Assembly: GCA_003151555.1 (NCBI GenBank)
Contig: PLXU01000046.1
Coordinates: 10,185 to 30,274 of the forward strand
Direction: 5' to 3'
From: Acidimicrobiaceae bacterium
Lineage (GTDB): Bacteria; Actinomycetota; Acidimicrobiia; Acidimicrobiales; RAAP-2
DNA: 20,090 nucleotides
Under the pieces are notes generated by a model. The model searched no databases and was not told where the DNA came from. It was given only the letters and a program-made list of their open reading frames with translations. Position 1 is the stretch's first letter; every line of letters begins with the position of its first letter. Below are positions 1 through 7,738 of this stretch, one piece after another. The position numbers and the translations under genes are program-made.

Positions 1-246
1 TCTTCGAGTGTCGATCCGGTTTTACAGCACTATTCGAGGGAATTCTCATGGTCCGAATATTGAGGTTCTCCGCACCTAGAGCTTGATTGTCGTGTGCGTA
101 ATCTGGCAATAATCGGTGAGTCTTCTTTAGCGACGACCCTGCTCGCTGCTTCGGTCGAAATTAAAGACCCGCGCCTAGGCCAGCCAGGAGTTCTCGAGCG
201 CCGATGGCCGTGGACCGAATGCTGGGCCAAGACCCCCTAGTGAGAA
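1..246. other. Left-edge non-coding stretch
   Basis: Downstream of the GH16-fold gene (minus strand) and open to the window edge. I see no gene with a ribosome site or known domain. There is an 8-bp palindrome GCCTAGGC at 173-180, but no clear terminator. Confidence 0.5.
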
Positions 247-1497
247 TCAGTTCGAGGTGTAGTCCGCCACCCAATCGACCTGCATTGAGTCGGGTGCCGT
301 GGGGCAGGCGTAGCCCGAGCCGCACCATGTCTGCTGCTGGAGGGTTAGCCACATTGGTTGCTGAGGAACTTCTGAGGCGTTCGTGAAGCTGCCCCATGCG
401 TGCCCGTCAACGGTGTACGTGATCGAGGTTGGAGTCCACACGACTCCCCACGTGTGCCACTGAGTCATGTCGATGGTGAGACTCACCTGTGATTGACTCC
501 GAGAATTGCCACTCACGGCCCAGATATTCGTAGCGGTTGTGGATGTCGCCTGTCCTCCGGTCTCGTTGAAGTCGATCTCGGGCGGCCACCCTACGGTGGG
601 CCAGAGTAGTTCCACCTGGGTCGACCCCGGAGCGGTCACACGTGAGCGGACGAACCAGGCACCGTAGGTCTGGGAATGCCCGCACTGGCACACGCCTCCG
701 TTGAGCAGTGGGGCTAGAGACGTATTGAGTTGGAGCATCCCGCCGCTCACGGCCACTTGACTCGCGGCCCACTGCGAGCCGGCGTCTCCACCGGCGACCC
801 CCGTATATACGCTCCATCCCGAAGGGAGTGAAGTTCCGGTGAAGTCAGTGACGTAACTCTGCGTGTAGCCGGAGAGCGCGCTGGCCGACGGTGGGGCGTA
901 ACCGGAAGGTTCCGACCCGTCGGGCGTTCCCACAGGAAACGACGTCAGCGGTCCCGAATGTGGCGCCGAGGTCGTGGTGGTCGTTTGTGCGGGCGCCGAA
1001 GTCGTAGTGGTCGTTTGTGCGGGCGCCGAGGTCGTAGTGGTCGTTTGACCGGGCGTCGAGACGGACGTGGGGTTCGTAGGCGCGTGCGTCGTGGTGGTCG
1101 TCGGCGACGGTCCAAACGTTGCGAGACGCGTGGGTGGCTTGGTGGTGACCTTCTTCTTCTTAGAAGAGCTGCTCCGATTCCGGTGCGAACGTCCGACAGA
1201 TGAATCAGCGTGCCTGTGGGTTCGAGTGGTGCGAGTGGTGGTACGAGGCGCTGACGTGGTCGACGAAAGTTGAGACCTGATCTCGCCGCCGGAAAGTTGG
1301 TTGGTCGCCGTCGCGGCTGGCGCGGTCACGTGGTAGGACACCACTGTCCCCGCTGTGGTGACCGAGGGGGTCGACGCCGATGCGTCCAGACTGACCATTG
1401 CCAAGAGGGTGCACGACGTAACAACGAGCGTCACAAGCTTGGGAATTCGGTACGTGGCTGGACTCTGGAAAAGTTGATTTATTTTGCCCTTGTTCAT
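247..1497 (-). CDS. Secreted GH16-fold protein with basic, Thr-rich linker
   Basis: A 416-residue exported protein. Residues 20-41 form a hydrophobic signal segment ending in an A-S-A site. Residues 80-120 are strongly basic (THRH, SHRNR, KKKK). Residues 130-180 are a Thr/Pro linker with three TTTTTSAPAQ-type repeats. Residues 185-416 form a glycoside hydrolase family 16 (concanavalin-like) domain. The catalytic signature EIDFNE is at 307-312 (nucleophile E307, D309, acid/base E312 by family analogy), in the spacing seen in laminarinase-type enzymes. Conserved cysteines are the CQCG at 270-272 and C392/C398. A paralogue lies at 7739-8632 on the other strand and lacks the linker. The likely role is extracellular cleavage, remodelling or binding of a beta-glucan-like polysaccharide, but the substrate cannot be told. 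The basic stretch may hold it to an acidic wall or glycan. The ATG start has only a weak upstream purine stretch. Confidence 0.8.
   Translation of the reverse strand: MNKGKINQLFQSPATYRIPKLVTLVVTSCTLLAMVSLDASASTPSVTTAGTVVSYHVTAPAATATNQLSGGEIRSQLSSTTSAPRTTTRTTRTHRHADSSVGRSHRNRSSSSKKKKVTTKPPTRLATFGPSPTTTTTHAPTNPTSVSTPGQTTTTTSAPAQTTTTTSAPAQTTTTTSAPHSGPLTSFPVGTPDGSEPSGYAPPSASALSGYTQSYVTDFTGTSLPSGWSVYTGVAGGDAGSQWAASQVAVSGGMLQLNTSLAPLLNGGVCQCGHSQTYGAWFVRSRVTAPGSTQVELLWPTVGWPPEIDFNETGGQATSTTATNIWAVSGNSRSQSQVSLTIDMTQWHTWGVVWTPTSITYTVDGHAWGSFTNASEVPQQPMWLTLQQQTWCGSGYACPTAPDSMQVDWVADYTSN
961..1060 (-). repeat. 30-bp coding tandem repeat in linker
   Basis: Three near-identical 30-bp units (961-990, 991-1020, 1021-1050) plus a 10-bp partial copy encode the repeated TTTTTSAPAQ decapeptide of the GH16-fold protein's linker. 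The copies differ by only a few bases, so the array could change length by slippage or recombination without breaking the frame. Confidence 0.85.
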
Positions 1498-1629
1498 GCT
1501 TCAAAATTCGCAGACGCGAAACTAAACGCCGTCTACTGAAACTCAATAAATGCACAATTTGATCGTTGACCGCCAATTTCATTGCGTTTTGCGTGCGGCC
1601 GCAATATTCCTAAACAGTTCTCGCTCCTA

Positions 1630-1661
1630 CTTACGTAAGCACAAATGTCGAAAACTTCGAC
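1630..1661. promoter_or_regulatory. Two palindromes in the 1498-1721 gap
   Basis: A perfect 10-bp palindrome CTTACGTAAG lies at 1630-1639, and the inverted repeat GTCGAA-N3-TTCGAC at 1647-1661. Both fall between the epimerase gene (ending at 1722) and the GH16-fold gene (starting at 1497), both on the minus strand. The first could be an operator for the GH16-fold gene. The second could be an operator, or a weak hairpin behind the epimerase operon, since a short T-rich stretch follows it on the minus strand. No convincing -35/-10 pair was found here. Function is inferred only from position and symmetry. Confidence 0.3.
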
Positions 1662-1721
1662 TAAATATCCAAATCGGTCGGCACGACTAAAGCGACAAGA
1701 CGCCTCGTTTCGACACGCCCG

Positions 1722-2585
1722 TCAACGATCAGAGAAAGGTCGAAACGAAAGGCCGATTTCGATTGCCACGTCTCGACCTGGAACGAAAGCGGCCGGTCGC
1801 ACCAGTCCGAGTAGGGAGTCCGAACGAACCGGAAGTCGGACGTTCAGTTTTTCAGCCACTCGCAGGAGTGCGAGGACGACGGACCACGGCACCACCACAG
1901 TCCCGGCCGAATTGTTGGTTTCCGCGGCCAAGGTCAGCATGATCTCTTTGAACGATGTCGGCGACTCGTTGGCCAGACCTATCACCGTTGAGGGCACCGC
2001 TTTTGCCACGACGAGTGTTGACATTGCCGCAAGAAAATCGTCGATATGAAGCGTGAATTGCTGCGCGCCACGAAACACCGGGATTAACGGAAGACGCGAA
2101 AGCTTCGACAAGGTCTGCGCCATGCCTCCCGACTGCGCGCCGTACACCAGGCCGGGACGAACGACGAGTTGATTCGCCTCCAGGACGGACCGCTCCACCG
2201 CCAATTTCATGAGACCGTAATCCTGCTTGGTTCCAAAGTACGCCGACATTGATGAGACGAAGATCACGCGCTTCACTCCGGCGTTCATGGCCGACTCGAG
2301 CACACGCTTGGAACCTGCGACGTTGAGCTCCCAGGCCCGGCGCGGGTCTGTCTCGACGAGGTCCCACGCCGCGTGAATGAGGCACGAGACTCCGTCGAAT
2401 GCTCGACCTTCCACTGGTTGGCTAAGGTCGAGTTGTCGCACGCTCCGCGTGCTCACGTCATCGAGAGCCGTGCGCCGGTATTCAACCACGTCCAATGACT
2501 TCGCCCGCAGTGCCGCGACGAGTGAACTGCCAAGGTATCCCGTGGCGCCGGTGACGCCAATCAATGGTGCCGGACGCTTAGCCAC
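1722..2585 (-). CDS. NAD-dependent epimerase/dehydratase (extended SDR)
   Basis: A 287-residue cytoplasmic protein of the extended short-chain dehydrogenase family. The NAD(P)-binding motif GATGYLG is at residues 13-19. An SSMSAY segment and a YGLMK (YxxxK) active-site motif follow in the expected order, then an H-x-D-D-F segment. These enzymes epimerise, dehydrate or reduce nucleotide sugars; the substrate here is unknown. The frame stays open upstream to 2777, but that stretch reads as the oxidoreductase gene in another frame. I chose the GTG at 2585 because GAGGG sits 5 bases before it and the Rossmann motif follows at once. This start overlaps the oxidoreductase stop by 8 bases, so the two are probably translationally coupled. 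It is the last gene of the five-gene block. Confidence 0.82.
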   Translation of the reverse strand: MAKRPAPLIGVTGATGYLGSSLVAALRAKSLDVVEYRRTALDDVSTRSVRQLDLSQPVEGRAFDGVSCLIHAAWDLVETDPRRAWELNVAGSKRVLESAMNAGVKRVIFVSSMSAYFGTKQDYGLMKLAVERSVLEANQLVVRPGLVYGAQSGGMAQTLSKLSRLPLIPVFRGAQQFTLHIDDFLAAMSTLVVAKAVPSTVIGLANESPTSFKEIMLTLAAETNNSAGTVVVPWSVVLALLRVAEKLNVRLPVRSDSLLGLVRPAAFVPGRDVAIEIGLSFRPFSDR

Positions 2586-4179
2586 GCACGCCCTCGGCGA
2601 CGGACCTGGCAATGCGATGCGCGTTGGCCATGATCGACAACGTGAAGGTCGTCGCCGGCACCGTCGGAAACACGGACGCGTCCACGAGATGAATGCTCTG
2701 CCACGGCCGTACCCGCCCCAGGACATCCGACTCCAGGCCGTCCTCAGGAGCGCGAGCGTGAGGGAAGCTGCCACCAAAGTGATAGCTCTTCGTCGGGGCC
2801 GATAGCGCGATCTGCGACACGACTGGCATCGCGCCTAGGTACGGCGCCGCCATGACGAGACGTTTGATCACCGCCCGCAACATTGGCTTCGTACGTTCTT
2901 GCCCCGCGACCGATGCCGTCAACTTCATGCTCGCCAGCTCTCCCGCGGCCTGCGGTGGCGTAAGAAGTACGTCAAATCCCGGGGACCACCACGACGGCAA
3001 GTAGCCCAAACCAACGGTGGTTCGTTTTAGTACCGCCGACTTCACACCGTGCAGCGTCTCGGGCTGCAAGAAACTCGGAATCGCTTCATCCATCGCCTCG
3101 TTGTAGGGATAACCGTGGATTTGAACCACGTCATGGCCCGTCTCGTCAAAGGGAAGAATCAAATTAAATTGGTTGAGCGTGAACGTACCCTCTTGCGTCA
3201 ACTGTTGGATGCCATGCGGCGACAGAAACGGTACAACGAACTGTGCGGACTCGCGCATATGAATTCGCCTAGACCAATCGCCCAATGACTGTGCGACCAG
3301 TCGCGTCGTACCCATGGCACCGCACGCGACCAAGATCTTGTCCGCCGTGAAGGTCTCAACTCGACCCGAACTCAGCGACCGAGCCTCCACGAAAGGTTGA
3401 GCCTCGTTTTCCCCGAGTTTCAGTGCGACGTAGCCGCCCACGTACTCAATACGTCCACTCTTTGCTAGTTCATCCAAAGTATGCGACGCCGAGTACACCA
3501 GCGAGTACGGACATCCGGTCATGCAAAGTCCGCACGATACGCACGCGGCGCCTTGCAGGGCGAGACGGGCCTTGCCGACAAGGACACCGTGACGGCGGAC
3601 CTGTATCCGGTTGCGCTCGTAATTGCGCAGGATCCGATCGGGGCCTTCGCTAAGCGGGGGCAGGGCATCGGCCGCGCCCCAGAGCGGGAAGTACTCCGCG
3701 AGATCGTCGACCTCGGCCGAATAGGGAATTGCACTGAGGATCGCGCGGTAGTCGGGCTCCAGTTCACGTCGACTGAAGGGCCAATCATTAAAAGTGGCCT
3801 CACTAAACACCATCGTTTGGGCACCCCACGTATTGCTGAATCCCCCATACGCACCGGAAATGACGTGCGAATTCAGATCTCCATCACCGCTCACACCTTC
3901 GAGTTGTCCAAAATCGCGAAAGGGAAAGTCCGAACCGAAGATTCTCTTCTCCGGCAGACGGTGGTGCTTCGACGCAATCGCGGTTTGACTGATTGTCCTC
4001 AGGTCCGCTTTCTCCCACGCCTGGGGCTCGCTGTGCGACATGCGAAGCCGGGCGACTTCGTTTTCGTCTTCTAACCGGCCACCAACGTCCAGGACCTGGA
4101 CCTTGATGTCCGAAGTCTTGGACAACGCGAGGGCTGCTCCGGCCGCCGCGGGCCCAGCACCCACAATCAGAACGTGCAT
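2578..4179 (-). CDS. GMC-type FAD oxidoreductase with four-Cys Fe-S-like motif
   Basis: A 533-residue flavoprotein of the glucose-methanol-choline oxidoreductase type. The N-terminal dinucleotide-binding motif is VGAGPAAAG (residues 6-14), and GAYGGFSNTWG follows near 110. The C-terminal GMC block includes YHFGGS near 466 and DASVFPTVPATTFTLSIMANAHR near 500-522. The cluster CVSCGLCMTGC (cysteines about 213, 216, 219 and 223), as in a 4Fe-4S ferredoxin loop, is absent from ordinary sugar or choline oxidases. It suggests electrons pass to an iron-sulfur centre rather than to oxygen. The neighbouring glycosyltransferases and epimerase suggest a glycan, lipid-linked sugar or nucleotide-sugar substrate. 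The ATG at 4179 is preferred to the TTG two codons upstream; AAAGG lies 10 bases before it. The gene starts 33 bases after the GT2 stop. Confidence 0.85.
   Translation of the reverse strand: MHVLIVGAGPAAAGAALALSKTSDIKVQVLDVGGRLEDENEVARLRMSHSEPQAWEKADLRTISQTAIASKHHRLPEKRIFGSDFPFRDFGQLEGVSGDGDLNSHVISGAYGGFSNTWGAQTMVFSEATFNDWPFSRRELEPDYRAILSAIPYSAEVDDLAEYFPLWGAADALPPLSEGPDRILRNYERNRIQVRRHGVLVGKARLALQGAACVSCGLCMTGCPYSLVYSASHTLDELAKSGRIEYVGGYVALKLGENEAQPFVEARSLSSGRVETFTADKILVACGAMGTTRLVAQSLGDWSRRIHMRESAQFVVPFLSPHGIQQLTQEGTFTLNQFNLILPFDETGHDVVQIHGYPYNEAMDEAIPSFLQPETLHGVKSAVLKRTTVGLGYLPSWWSPGFDVLLTPPQAAGELASMKLTASVAGQERTKPMLRAVIKRLVMAAPYLGAMPVVSQIALSAPTKSYHFGGSFPHARAPEDGLESDVLGRVRPWQSIHLVDASVFPTVPATTFTLSIMANAHRIARSVAEGVRG
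3511..3543 (-). other. Coding segment of the CxxCxxCxxxC motif
   Basis: This stretch encodes CVSCGLCMTGC in the GMC-type oxidoreductase. The C-x2-C-x2-C-x3-C-P spacing matches a 4Fe-4S cluster ligand loop. It lies between the N-terminal FAD region and the central substrate region. Confidence 0.75.
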
Positions 4180-4212
4180 GGCCAAGTTACCTTTGCCCCG
4201 ACTCGGCGCAGT

Positions 4213-5172
4213 TCACTGTAAGCGTCCCACAAACGCGCCGGCGCCACCGAGGGCGAGGGCCGAAAGAAGCGCCGCGTATCTGACCGGCGCGTACTGGTCG
4301 CCGCGTAGTAGTTCTCTTGTCTCCTTTACCAGAGCGCGCGACAGTGACCGTCGAGCGAAGCGTAGTTCCGCGCGTAAATTCGACGCCTGATCCATGTCGC
4401 GAAATGCCTTGACCTTCCCCTTGTTCACGTAGAAGCAGCGACGCCAGAAGTAACTCCAGGTCAGGCGGGCCTTGGGGACAAAGTGATGAACGACGGCTTC
4501 GGGCTCGTACACAACCGCGGCCGCGCCGTACGCGTGAATGGTCCGGTGACTGAGATCCATGTCGTCGTGGTTGTCCGATTGAAAACCGCCCCACGACAGC
4601 AACGCCTCGCGTCGGATCGACATATTGGCGCCGATCACGTGATCGATCGGCCCGCGGCGCTCCGGCAAACCTCGGTAAGCACAGCCGAAGATCCAATTGC
4701 ACTCGAAGGGAAGCCATCGCGGCCGTGCGATTTCGTACGACGCTATCGGAGCTCCACCCACCACTACCACATTGGAATCTTCATACGCCGCCGTCAGGCA
4801 GCGCAACCATGAAGTGGTGGCGAAGGCATCGTCATCAAGGAACGCCAACACGTCGCCCGAAGCGATCTGCGCGGCCGACGTGCGAGCACCGCCCAAGCGA
4901 GTTTCGTATTTGTTTTCGATCACGGTGAATTTCCACGGGGCGTGCCCCAATGTCAGCGGTAGCTCAATCGCGCACCTCCGGTACATCTCGTTATTGTGGT
5001 CGATGCACAGGATCACCTCGATGGGTGGCATGTCTTGTTGGGTCACCGACACGAGTGCCTTGTTTAGTAACTCCCAGCGTTCAAGGGTGTACGCGCAAAT
5101 GATCACGCTCACTCGCGGTGAGATCAGGCTTTCGTTCATCGGTAGTTGGTCGTCGGGCGAACTAACGCTCAT
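4213..5172 (-). CDS. Family 2 glycosyltransferase (GT-A)
   Basis: A 319-residue GT2 enzyme. The fold begins at about residue 21 with VSVIICAY. A nucleotide-sugar/metal motif FLDDDAF surrounds residues 113-115, GANMSIRREAL lies near 181-190 and DDMDLSHR near 203-210, which is the typical GT2 order. The C-terminal 50 residues are basic, with one weak hydrophobic stretch (AALLSALALGGAGAFV) that could touch the membrane. It probably transfers a sugar from a nucleotide donor to a lipid-linked or growing glycan; donor and acceptor are unknown. An in-frame GTG at 5271 would add 33 residues with no nearby ribosome site. I chose the ATG at 5172 because AAGGA lies 7 bases upstream. It follows the GT-B-like gene after a 227-base gap in which I see no gene or clear terminator. 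Confidence 0.85.
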   Translation of the reverse strand: MSVSSPDDQLPMNESLISPRVSVIICAYTLERWELLNKALVSVTQQDMPPIEVILCIDHNNEMYRRCAIELPLTLGHAPWKFTVIENKYETRLGGARTSAAQIASGDVLAFLDDDAFATTSWLRCLTAAYEDSNVVVVGGAPIASYEIARPRWLPFECNWIFGCAYRGLPERRGPIDHVIGANMSIRREALLSWGGFQSDNHDDMDLSHRTIHAYGAAAVVYEPEAVVHHFVPKARLTWSYFWRRCFYVNKGKVKAFRDMDQASNLRAELRFARRSLSRALVKETRELLRGDQYAPVRYAALLSALALGGAGAFVGRLQ

Positions 5173-5399
5173 TGGGAAGTCCTTCGATTCAAAAATAGTG
5201 GCTGGCACGTACAACGCTACGTCCGGATTGAGCCGCCGAGGCCCCAATGCGGTTGCGTCCGTTGCTGCCACGTAACTGCCGCGTGGCCAGGCACCTTCGT
5301 CGGGGCGTCAACGTGAATGAATCCTTTCGAGGCATTATTCGGCGATGCGCCAGAAAAGTCTAGAGGCTCAGTCCACAAAACAAAGCTTGACGGCCAGGC

Positions 5400-6563
5400 T
5401 CACGCGATCTTGGTCACCGGCTCGAACTCCCCCGGAACAAGTTTCTCTAGACCCGACGGGAAGCTCAGGCGCTGCGCCAATTCGAGCCACGCTTCCGGGC
5501 TGGGAAATCGAAGGTCCACGAGTCGCAACGCGTGTGAAAGCGCCACGTTGATCGACGCCGGCCGATCGTGGTCGGCCAGCAGTCCCCCGACGTAGCCTCG
5601 ACCGACCTTGGGCAGCAGGGGGGTGGCGAGCACCACCGTGGCGACACCACTGTTGACCGCGCTCAAGAAGGCACGCGAGTCCAAGGCGGGATCGGCCACA
5701 ATGAGTGCCGACGAGGCAGCGCACAACTGCTCTAAACCGAGGCTCGAAATATCTCTGCCCACCAGCTCGACGAATTCAGTGTGATAACTTCGCTCGACGA
5801 TCTCGGGAACGACTCGATCGCTGTAACGCATCACGATTTGGAGGCGAAGGTTCGTTATAAACGCCTCAGGAATTCCGTCGAATGCCGCGAGCAGGGTGGA
5901 CAACATGGCCGCGTTGTCCTTCGGGAGAAAGGCCGTTATCTGGTTCAACACTTTTCGGTCGTTTCGCCCTCCCAATGACAACGCGCGATGTACCTGCACA
6001 TCCGGACCGGAGGAACCGAAGTACGAAGAAAATTCATGAGCGTCATTCGCATCACCAACAATGACGACGTCCGCCTGATAGACGGTGTCGACGAGCGAGA
6101 GCAGCTTGGCCCGGCTCGAATTCGGACGGCTCTGGCACACGACGACCGTTGAGGTTCCTAACATTCGCGCCACCTGAAGATACTGCTTGATCCAGCCGTT
6201 ATCGATGCCCGGCCAGGCGTAGGCCACCGCCGTTCGCGTCTCGGTGCCAATCCACTCGCGGAAGGCCTGCGCACGAACGCGCGGGTTATTTGGCGTGCGC
6301 AGTCGAAGCATTTTTGAATTCTTCGTCTCATCGTGCGCGGCCGCTAACGATGGTGCGCGATGGAGCCCGGCCATGTAGTCAGTACCGAGGTCAACTTCAA
6401 TTCGAGTCACGGGGACCGACTGCGCGAGGGCCTGCACGATCTGAGACACGATGATGCCGGGGATCGTCAGCGACAAACCGGGCCCCGCCACGACGACGGC
6501 CGTGCGGCTCTCTTTCGCCTTTATGGCGTCAGCACCCTCTCGGTCTTCAGGCCGTTGGAACAC
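5400..6563 (-). CDS. Degenerate GT-B-like protein, probable glycosyltransferase
   Basis: A 387-residue soluble protein with no signal peptide or membrane segment. It alternates hydrophobic strands (TAVVVAGPG, TAVAYAWPG, TSTVVVCQS, ADVVIVGDA) and helices like a two-Rossmann GT-B enzyme. Near the C-terminus LIVADPALDSRAFLSAVNSGVATVVLATP sits where GT4 enzymes have their E-x7-E donor-binding segment, but the glutamates are not conserved. A glycosyltransferase, or a non-catalytic partner of one, is therefore an inference from fold pattern and neighbours. The ATG at 6614 would overlap the upstream GT2 gene by 68 bases. I chose the in-frame GTG at 6563, which has GGAGG 4 bases upstream and overlaps by 17 bases. 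That spacing is tight, so the start is not certain. Confidence 0.65.
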   Translation of the reverse strand: MFQRPEDREGADAIKAKESRTAVVVAGPGLSLTIPGIIVSQIVQALAQSVPVTRIEVDLGTDYMAGLHRAPSLAAAHDETKNSKMLRLRTPNNPRVRAQAFREWIGTETRTAVAYAWPGIDNGWIKQYLQVARMLGTSTVVVCQSRPNSSRAKLLSLVDTVYQADVVIVGDANDAHEFSSYFGSSGPDVQVHRALSLGGRNDRKVLNQITAFLPKDNAAMLSTLLAAFDGIPEAFITNLRLQIVMRYSDRVVPEIVERSYHTEFVELVGRDISSLGLEQLCAASSALIVADPALDSRAFLSAVNSGVATVVLATPLLPKVGRGYVGGLLADHDRPASINVALSHALRLVDLRFPSPEAWLELAQRLSFPSGLEKLVPGEFEPVTKIA

Positions 6564-7308
6564 GGTACCTCCGCAATCTTTCGCGAACAATGGTGCGAAA
6601 AATTCGTAATCCATCCCGCACTGCGTGCAGGTTGGAAGCGCCGTGAATTCGGTGTGCCTCGAAGCAAGGTATCTCGACCGTTCGAAGTCCGGCCCGGTGA
6701 ACTCGGATATTTATCAGGGTCTCGACCTCGAAACCGTCGGTATCGATATCAATCCAGTCCAAACGATCGGCCCACACCCCTATATAGCCGTACGTCGCGT
6801 CGGTGCAACGCGCACCGAACAGCAAACGAATGAGCAGACAGATACCCCCGTCGCCCATGCGACGAAAGTTGGTGATGTCGGCGGAGCCTCCGCCCGCGCA
6901 GAACCGACTGCCTTTGGCGAAGTCCGCACCCGCCAGCAACGCGTCCCGGAACGCCCCAATTTCAGCACCGTCCATCGAACCGTCGGCGTCCAGGGCGATC
7001 AGAATGTCTCCCTTCGCCGCGTGGAGTCCGGCTCGCATCGCGGCCCCTTTTCCGGGCTGCTTTTGGTGAACTATGCGCACGTCGGGCCACAACGCCCGAG
7101 CGACTCGTTCCGTGTCGTCGTTCGAACGGCCATCCACAATGATGATCTCGTCCACCCAACGAGGGATTGTATTAAGAACGTAAGGGAGGTTCCCGGCTTC
7201 GTTGAGGGTCGGGATAATGACCGAAACCGTGGCTAATGCACCGTCTGAGTTTCGGCCAAAAGCGTCAGTCACGTGTTCGGCCGGCGTCCGAGGGTTGTTT
7301 GCCCACAC
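6547..7308 (-). CDS. DPM1-like family 2 glycosyltransferase
   Basis: A 253-residue GT2 enzyme of the polyprenyl/dolichyl-phosphate sugar synthase type. Motifs in order are VSVIIPTLNEAGN (about 28-40), EIIIVDGRSNDDT (about 54-66), GKGAAMRAG (about 87-95), LDADG with the metal-binding DAD (about 107-110), KGSRF (about 132-136), and GFEVETLINIRVHRAG (about 192-207). There are no C-terminal transmembrane helices, so it is the soluble DPM1-like form. It probably charges a polyprenyl phosphate, or transfers a sugar at the membrane surface, as the first step of the pathway. The frame is open upstream to 7341, but GAGGAG at 7316-7321 sits 7 bases before the GTG at 7308, which decides the start. It is the first gene of the minus-strand block. 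Confidence 0.87.
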   Translation of the reverse strand: MWANNPRTPAEHVTDAFGRNSDGALATVSVIIPTLNEAGNLPYVLNTIPRWVDEIIIVDGRSNDDTERVARALWPDVRIVHQKQPGKGAAMRAGLHAAKGDILIALDADGSMDGAEIGAFRDALLAGADFAKGSRFCAGGGSADITNFRRMGDGGICLLIRLLFGARCTDATYGYIGVWADRLDWIDIDTDGFEVETLINIRVHRAGLRTVEIPCFEAHRIHGASNLHAVRDGLRIFRTIVRERLRRYRVPTA

Positions 7309-7315
7309 CCATTTT

Positions 7316-7321
7316 CTCCTC
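7316..7321 (-). promoter_or_regulatory. Strong ribosome binding site of the first GT gene
   Basis: GAGGAG on the minus strand lies 7 bases before the GTG at 7308. A nearer ATG at 7312 is in another frame, so this site supports the GTG start. Confidence 0.65.
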
Positions 7322-7411
7322 ACCAGCCCTTGCGCCCCCAAGAATTGCAGGGATGGTTGGCCTTGTCAACCCCAGGAACAAGGCGAAACGACCCTTGGCC
7401 CAAGATTTTCC

Positions 7412-7441
7412 ATATTATTTTTGACCCTTAATTGACTGCAA
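7412..7441 (-). promoter_or_regulatory. Candidate promoter of the glycosyltransferase operon
   Basis: On the minus strand, TTGCAG (7436-7441) and TAATAT (7412-7417) are separated by 18 bases in a locally AT-rich stretch about 100 bases upstream of the GTG at 7308. Each box matches the sigma-70 consensus at 4 of 6 positions. The position fits an operon promoter, but the match is modest. Confidence 0.35.
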
Positions 7442-7704
7442 AAACTGGCTCTAGATGAGGCTCCCAGACATCGCATATGTGTCCTCGCGCAACGAACTAG
7501 TGGGCGTACTCGCGAAGTCTCCGATTACGTAAATAAATTGTCCACTCGATGATCACAGCGAGCAAATCTCGGCGCCGAACCAAACTGCTATCGCGCTTGA
7601 CGACGCCAGCGCTCAAGGTCGGTCCAGTGTCCACCCCCCGTCGAGCGACAAGTGAAAACAGAAGCCGTCGACCCCCTCTAGGGTGAGTAAGGTATCTAGG
7701 TAAC

Positions 7705-7733
7705 GGAATACTTAATTCCAGGACTTTCATAAT
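7705..7733 (+). promoter_or_regulatory. Candidate leaderless promoter with operator-like repeat
   Basis: CATAAT at 7728-7733 matches the -10 consensus at 5 of 6 positions and ends 5 bases before the ATG at 7739. Transcription could therefore start at the first base of the start codon, giving a leaderless mRNA. That would fit the absence of a well-placed Shine-Dalgarno site. The inverted repeat GGAAT-ACTTA-ATTCC at 7705-7719 lies where the -35 region and spacer would be and could bind a regulator. No good -35 box is visible. Confidence 0.35.
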
Positions 7734-7738
7734 TCTCT

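Larger units (their letters stand above)
7309..7738. other. Divergent intergenic region, no convincing gene
   Basis: This 430-base gap separates the minus-strand glycosyltransferase block from the plus-strand GH16-fold gene. It holds an AT-rich minus-strand candidate promoter (7412-7441), a TTACGTAA palindrome at 7525-7532, and a GGAAT-N5-ATTCC inverted repeat followed by a -10-like box just before 7739. A 77-codon minus-strand frame at 7497-7730 has no ribosome site or recognisable domain, so I do not call it a gene. Confidence 0.6.

Noticed and set aside
30..230. Small minus-strand frame at the left edge
   Set aside because: 66 codons, Arg/Ser-rich, no ribosome site and no recognisable domain.
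961..1060. Possible CRISPR-like array (30-base units)
   Set aside because: The units are directly adjacent with no spacers, and they encode a Thr-rich linker in frame.
2586..2777. N-terminal extension of the epimerase frame
   Set aside because: It reads as Arg/Trp-rich nonsense in the oxidoreductase gene's other frame. The Rossmann motif begins just after the GTG at 2585, which has a ribosome site.
3481..4074. Plus-strand open frame (197 codons)
   Set aside because: Antisense to the clearly conserved GMC oxidoreductase.
7497..7730. Small minus-strand frame in the divergent gap
   Set aside because: No Shine-Dalgarno site, no domain, Arg-rich composition, and it overlaps likely promoter elements.
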